Source: Rhodoferax sp.
Lineage (GTDB): Bacteria > Pseudomonadota > Gammaproteobacteria > Burkholderiales > Burkholderiaceae_C
Direction: 5' to 3'
Assembly (NCBI GenBank): GCA_024235935.1
Contig: JACKLL010000004.1
Location: forward strand, 62,001-126,000
DNA: 64,000 bases
In this document: in pieces, positions 60,292 to 64,000 of the stretch
Layout: each line of letters starts with the position of its first letter
Numbering within the stretch: the first letter of the stretch is position 1
Program-made: the position numbers and the translations under genes
Notes under the pieces: model-generated
What the model was told of the DNA's origin: nothing
The model's database searches: none
Seen by the model: only the letters and a program-made list of their open reading frames with translations

Positions 60292-62556
60292 GTGAGCAAC
60301 TTCCTAGATACGCCAGCGGCACCTGCCAAGCGCGCCCGAAAACCGCGCGCGGCCAATGCGCCGAGTCCGGCCGCGGCCAATGCGGCTGCGGCCAGCTTTG
60401 CTGCGCTCACCTCCCGCCTCGACTACCTGGTTGCGGCCGACATCGAGAAAGTTCGCCAAGCCTACAAGTTTGCCGACGAGGCCCATCTGGGCCAGATCCG
60501 CAGTAGCGGCGAGCCCTACATCACACACCCGATCGCGGTTGCAGCGCAATGCGCCGAATGGAAATTGGACGCCCAGGCGCTGATGGCAGCCCTGCTGCAC
60601 GACGCGCTGGAGGACTGTGGCGTCACCAAGGCAGAGTTGATCGACCGCTTTGGCGCTCCCGTCGCCGAATTGGTCGATGGCCTGACCAAGCTGGACAAGC
60701 TGCATTTCAATACCCGCGAAGAGAACCAGGCCGAGTCTTTCCGCAAGATGTTGCTGGCCATGGCCCGCGACGTGCGCGTCATCCTGATCAAGCTGGCCGA
60801 TCGCTCCCACAACATGCGTACGCTGGGCAACGTGCCGCGTGAAAAATGGGGCCGTATTTCATCCGAGACGCTGGAGATCTACGCCCCGATTGCCCACCGC
60901 CTCGGTCTCAATCAGGTTTACCGCGAACTGCAGGACCTCTCATACACCTACCTGCACCCCTGGCGCAACGCGGTGTTGACCAAGGCGGTCGAGAAAGCCC
61001 GCAGCCGCAGACGCGACCTGATCCAGAAGGTACACAGCGAGGTGGAGGCCGCATTTGCCGCAGTCAATATGCCCTTGCGGATTGCCGGCCGCGAGAAGTC
61101 GGTCTTCTCGATCTACCGCAAGATGACGCTCAAGCACCTGACGTTTGCGCAGGTCACCGACATCTACGGCTTCCGCCTCATCGTCCCCTCCGTGATCGAC
61201 TGCTACACGGCACTGGGCGTGTTGCACCAGTTGTACAAGCCGGTGCCGGGCCGGTTCAAGGACCATATTGCCATCGCCAAGGTCAATGGCTATCAGTCGC
61301 TGCACACGACGCTGGTCGGCCCCTCCGGCGTGAACGTGGAGTTTCAGGTGCGCACGGATGCGATGAACCTGATCGCCGAGTCCGGCGTGGCAGCGCATTG
61401 GCTATACAAGGCCAAGTCGCCAGAGGGGACGATCAATGACAACCTGGGCAACCAGTGGCTGCAGTCCCTGCTCGACATCCAGCGCGAGACGGGCGATGCC
61501 GCGGAGTTCTGGGACCACGTCAAGGTCGACCTGTTTCCCGACGCCGTCTATGTATTCACGCCCCGCAGCCAGATCCTGTCGCTGCCGCGAGGCGCCACGG
61601 TCGTGGACTTCGCCTACGCGATTCACAGTGACGTCGGGGACCGGACGGTTGCGGCCCGCATCAATGGCGAGCAAGTTCCGCTGCGCAGCGAACTGAAGAA
61701 TGGCGATGTGGTCGAAGTGGTCACGGCGTCGATCTCCCGGCCCAATCCGGCGTGGCTGAGTTTCGTGCGTACGGGCAGGGCCCGCTCCAAGATCCGCCAC
61801 CACCTCAAGACACTGGCCAGTGCCGAATCCGAAATATTCGGCAAGAAGCTGCTGGCGCAGTCGCTGCGGGCCGAAGGCATCGAGAACTTCCCCGAAGACG
61901 AAACCGTATATCAGACCGTCTGGGACCGACTGCTGCGCTTCACCGGCAACCGCAGCCGCGCAGAATTGTTGAACGACATCGGCCTGGGCAAGCGCATTGC
62001 CACCATCGTCGCCAAACGGCTTGTGTCGCTGCTCGCAGAAGAGAACGGCGAGAAACCCGACGCCTTGCTGCTCACCCGCGAACGGTTCACCGCGGACGAG
62101 TCGAACAAGCAAGGCGTGGTGACGCTCGACGGCAGCGAGAACGCGTCGGTCCACTACTCCACCTGTTGCCGCCCGATTCCGGGAGACCCCATCGTCGGCT
62201 ATCTGGGCCGGGGCGAAGGTCTGGTGGTGCACACCCGCAGTTGCCCGGTTGCCGCCAAGCTGCAGAACAAGGACAGCGAGCGGTTCATCGATGTCGAGTG
62301 GGCCGACGAGCCGGCGCGACCATTCGAGACAGAAATACTGGTGTCGGTGATCAACGGCAAAGGCGTACTGGCCCGCGTGGCGGCCGCGCTGGCGGCAGCC
62401 GAATCGGACATCACGCACATCAACATGGGGCAGGAAGCCTCGCAGGATGCATCGGATCTGCGCTTCGTCATTGCGGTGCGCGATCGCTCCCACCTGGAAA
62501 CGGCCCTGCGCAATCTGCGCCGAACGACCTCGGTGCTGAAGGTGCAGCGGATCTGA
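60292..62556 (+). CDS. spoT: Bifunctional (p)ppGpp synthetase/hydrolase SpoT
   Basis: 754 residues from GTG 60292; a TTG at 60265 is nine codons upstream, and neither has a well-spaced ribosome site. An Ala-rich N-terminus of about 40 residues precedes an intact HD hydrolase (YITHPIAVAAQ; ALLHDALEDCG), the synthetase domain (REKSVFSIYRKM; TDIYGFRLIVP; GYQSLHTTLVGP), TGS (VYVFTPRSQILSLPRGATVV), the conserved Cys region (HYSTCCRPIPGD) and the C-terminal ACT domain (ILVSVINGKGVLARVAAALA). Both activities should be functional. Central stringent-response enzyme. Confidence 0.96.
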   Translation: MSNFLDTPAAPAKRARKPRAANAPSPAAANAAAASFAALTSRLDYLVAADIEKVRQAYKFADEAHLGQIRSSGEPYITHPIAVAAQCAEWKLDAQALMAALLHDALEDCGVTKAELIDRFGAPVAELVDGLTKLDKLHFNTREENQAESFRKMLLAMARDVRVILIKLADRSHNMRTLGNVPREKWGRISSETLEIYAPIAHRLGLNQVYRELQDLSYTYLHPWRNAVLTKAVEKARSRRRDLIQKVHSEVEAAFAAVNMPLRIAGREKSVFSIYRKMTLKHLTFAQVTDIYGFRLIVPSVIDCYTALGVLHQLYKPVPGRFKDHIAIAKVNGYQSLHTTLVGPSGVNVEFQVRTDAMNLIAESGVAAHWLYKAKSPEGTINDNLGNQWLQSLLDIQRETGDAAEFWDHVKVDLFPDAVYVFTPRSQILSLPRGATVVDFAYAIHSDVGDRTVAARINGEQVPLRSELKNGDVVEVVTASISRPNPAWLSFVRTGRARSKIRHHLKTLASAESEIFGKKLLAQSLRAEGIENFPEDETVYQTVWDRLLRFTGNRSRAELLNDIGLGKRIATIVAKRLVSLLAEENGEKPDALLLTRERFTADESNKQGVVTLDGSENASVHYSTCCRPIPGDPIVGYLGRGEGLVVHTRSCPVAAKLQNKDSERFIDVEWADEPARPFETEILVSVINGKGVLARVAAALAAAESDITHINMGQEASQDASDLRFVIAVRDRSHLETALRNLRRTTSVLKVQRI

Positions 62557-62565
62557 CCGGAGTGG

Positions 62566-63126
62566 TCAGGGCGACGGCGCGGGATACTGCACCCGCAATA
62601 TCTCGATCTCGTCCCGGCCCTGGGGCGTCAGAAGTTCCAGCACATCGCCCTCTCGGGCCTTGAGCAGCGTGCGGGCCACTGGCGAGATCCAGCTGATCTC
62701 CCCCTTGAGATTGTCGACCTCGTCGATGCCGAGGATGGTCACCGTGCGTTCCTTGCCGGCCCCGTCGACATAGGTCACGGTTGCGCCAAAGAAGATCTGG
62801 TCATTGCCGAAATGCAGCGAAGGGTCCGCCACCACGGCGATCTCCAGGCGCCGGGTCAGAAACCGGATGCGCCGATCGATCTCGCGCAGACGCTTCTTGC
62901 CATAGATGTAGTCGCCATTCTCCGAACGGTCACCATTGCTGGCAGCCCAATGGACCACATCGACGATTTTTGGACGCTCGTTGTCGATCAGGTCCATCAA
63001 TTCGGCGCGCAACCGGGTGTAGCCCGCCCCGGTGATGTAGTTCTTGCCACCACCGGGCAGCGGCGGCAGGCCCGCGTCGTCATCTTCCGGCGCGTCGTCC
63101 GATTCCTTGGTGAATGCCTTGCTCAT
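62566..63126 (-). CDS. greB: Transcription elongation factor GreB
   Basis: 186 residues from ATG 63126. An acidic 35-residue N-terminal extension (TKESDDAPEDDDAGLPPLPG) precedes the Gre coiled coil (NYITGAGYTRLRAELMDLID, SNGDRSENGDYIYGKKRLRE, RIRFLTRRLEIAVV; tip acidic residues present) and the FKBP-like domain (QIFFGATVTYVDGAG; LLKAREGDVLELLTPQG). Rescues backtracked RNA polymerase by stimulating cleavage. Converges on spoT with only nine bases between. Confidence 0.95.
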   Translation of the reverse strand: MSKAFTKESDDAPEDDDAGLPPLPGGGKNYITGAGYTRLRAELMDLIDNERPKIVDVVHWAASNGDRSENGDYIYGKKRLREIDRRIRFLTRRLEIAVVADPSLHFGNDQIFFGATVTYVDGAGKERTVTILGIDEVDNLKGEISWISPVARTLLKAREGDVLELLTPQGRDEIEILRVQYPAPSP

Positions 63127-63178
63127 GGGCTGAGAATGCGGCCATTTACCGCCGGATTGCATCTGTCAGTGAACAAAC

Positions 63179-63212
63179 AAAAAAGCCCTGCGTCCTTTTG
63201 GGACACAGGGCT
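63179..63212 (-). terminator. Intrinsic terminator downstream of tRNA-Arg
   Basis: On the minus strand AGCCCTG/CAGGGCT arms (plus-strand 63184-63190 and 63206-63212) with a 15-base loop are followed by six Ts. It lies 10 bases beyond the tRNA-Arg 3' end and before greB. Confidence 0.85.
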
Positions 63213-63222
63213 CTCATGTTTT

Positions 63223-63299
63223 TGGTGCGGCTGGCAGGAATTGAACCCACGACCCCTTGGTTCGTAGCCAAGTACTCTATCCAACTGAGCTACAGCCGC
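63223..63299 (-). tRNA. tRNA-Arg (ACG anticodon)
   Basis: Read on the minus strand: acceptor GCGGCTG pairs with CAGCCGC, discriminator A and encoded CCA (63223-63225). D-arm AGCTCAGTTGGATAGAG, anticodon arm CTTGG-CTACGAA-CCAAG with ACG, T-arm GTGGG-TTCAATT-CCTGC region. ACG is normally edited to ICG and reads CGU/CGC/CGA. A terminator follows. Confidence 0.95.
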
Positions 63300-63318
63300 G
63301 AAGCCTCGAATTCTAGCA

Positions 63319-64000
63319 CTAACCATTCGCGGTTTCTGCGGGAGTCGCCAGGATTTTTTTGTTTTCCACCCCGCCGGCCCCCTGGCCCCCTTCTCGAAGC
63401 TTCACCAGACGCTCGGTCTGGGCCAGCGACATCAGGTGGGCATAGACCGCCGGCAAGTACTGCTTGCGCCGGATTTCCAGGAACAACTCATCGGACAGAT
63501 TGTTCAACCGCTCCTCGTTGAGAACATAACAACCCGCAATATCCTTCACGCCCGCACTCTCGCGCACCCGCAGGTTCAACGGCGTGAACATATTGTGTTC
63601 GGCCATGAACGCGCAAAACGCGTGGGTCGACAGCTCCATCTGCTGCAACTCGGACAGATAGCGCTTGACGTTGTCGATCACCTGGGTCGGCGTACCCGAG
63701 ATGTCGAACAGCGCAGCCCCGTCGGTCTGGCTCACCAGACTGCTGGCCTCGTCGATACACACGATGAACTGGCCGTCGGCGCCACCAGGCACCAGCGTGA
63801 ACGGATAGCGCCGGATCACCGCGGGAATGTAGGATGCCTGCCACTGGCCATTCGCATCGACAAACACGTTGGTGCCCGGCGTCAACCCCAACAAGACCAC
63901 CGGCCGAAACTCGTCCTTGGCCTTGTCTTCGAGAAACACGATCGGATAAATCGCCGCCGCGCGGGTGAATTCCTGCAGCGTGACGTAGGCGATATGGAAC
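63319..64000 (-). CDS. SapC-family protein (partial, 5' end beyond window)
   Basis: At least 227 residues; the frame stays open to the right edge, and the segment beyond MFLEDK continues as IAYVTLQEFTRAAAIYPIVF. SapC (PF07277) motifs are SYIPAVIRRYPFTLVPGGAD, FIVCIDEASSLVS and NLSDELFLEIRRKQYLPAVY. Named after a Campylobacter S-layer export locus, but in most proteobacteria it is an isolated gene of unknown function. It lies just upstream of the tRNA-Arg gene in the same direction. Confidence 0.8.
   Translation of the reverse strand, partial: FHIAYVTLQEFTRAAAIYPIVFLEDKAKDEFRPVVLLGLTPGTNVFVDANGQWQASYIPAVIRRYPFTLVPGGADGQFIVCIDEASSLVSQTDGAALFDISGTPTQVIDNVKRYLSELQQMELSTHAFCAFMAEHNMFTPLNLRVRESAGVKDIAGCYVLNEERLNNLSDELFLEIRRKQYLPAVYAHLMSLAQTERLVKLREGGQGAGGVENKKILATPAETANG

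Overview
The window is high-GC, densely packed chromosomal DNA whose gene content points to a betaproteobacterium of the order Burkholderiales. The evidence is the gmk-rpoZ-spoT-greB order, TRAP dicarboxylate systems with DctSR-like regulators, the combined urtABCDE/ure locus, the Lys/Ala/Pro-rich histone-like protein and PEP-CTERM proteins. Genus cannot be fixed from the sequence alone.

Layout. 1-3024: dipeptide/oligopeptide ABC importer (end of a permease, second permease, two ATPases). 3106-5600: membrane hybrid histidine kinase plus LuxR-type regulator. 5601-7130: a decayed patch with an IS110-type fragment, a small lipoprotein and a membrane-protein gene broken by a stop and two frameshifts. 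7131-13835: TRAP transporter (dctPQM), a second TRAP binding protein and a divergent DctS/DctR-like two-component pair. 13920-18294: OlsB-like ornithine acyltransferase, LpxH-like phosphoesterase, polyphosphate kinase (with a possible Pho box) and SixA. 18333-23181: histone-H1-like protein, an NMT1/Ssu/Tau-type ABC importer and a zinc metallopeptidase.

23396-39868 is a urea-utilisation supercluster: ureD; the urea ABC importer urtABCDE on the minus strand, in which urtA carries two single-base deletions; a response regulator and a 1164-residue protein that fuses an NCS1-type transporter to a hybrid histidine kinase; then ureA-ureJ-ureB-ureC-ureE-ureF-ureG on the plus strand behind a convincing sigma-54 promoter. 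A plausible reading is import of urea, splitting by nickel urease, and control both by nitrogen status (sigma-54) and by a transporter-like sensor.

39881-47745: a tRNA-Ser gene, a PEP-CTERM protein, then a 7-kb mobile element coded entirely on the minus strand (tyrosine integrase, AlpA-type regulator, CHC2 primase-like protein, RepA-like ATPase, many small unknown genes, an iteron-like repeat block). It has no capsid, terminase large subunit or conjugation genes, so it looks like a phage satellite or a minimal integrative replicon.

47797-64000: mostly housekeeping. It holds a lipoprotein, a cold-shock/DUF1294 protein, a PEP-CTERM protein, PPK2, a CBS protein, hemW-rdgB-rph-PP2C phosphatase-Ser/Thr kinase, yicC, a Ca/Na exchanger, gmk-rpoZ-spoT, greB, tRNA-Arg(ACG) and a SapC-family protein running off the right edge.
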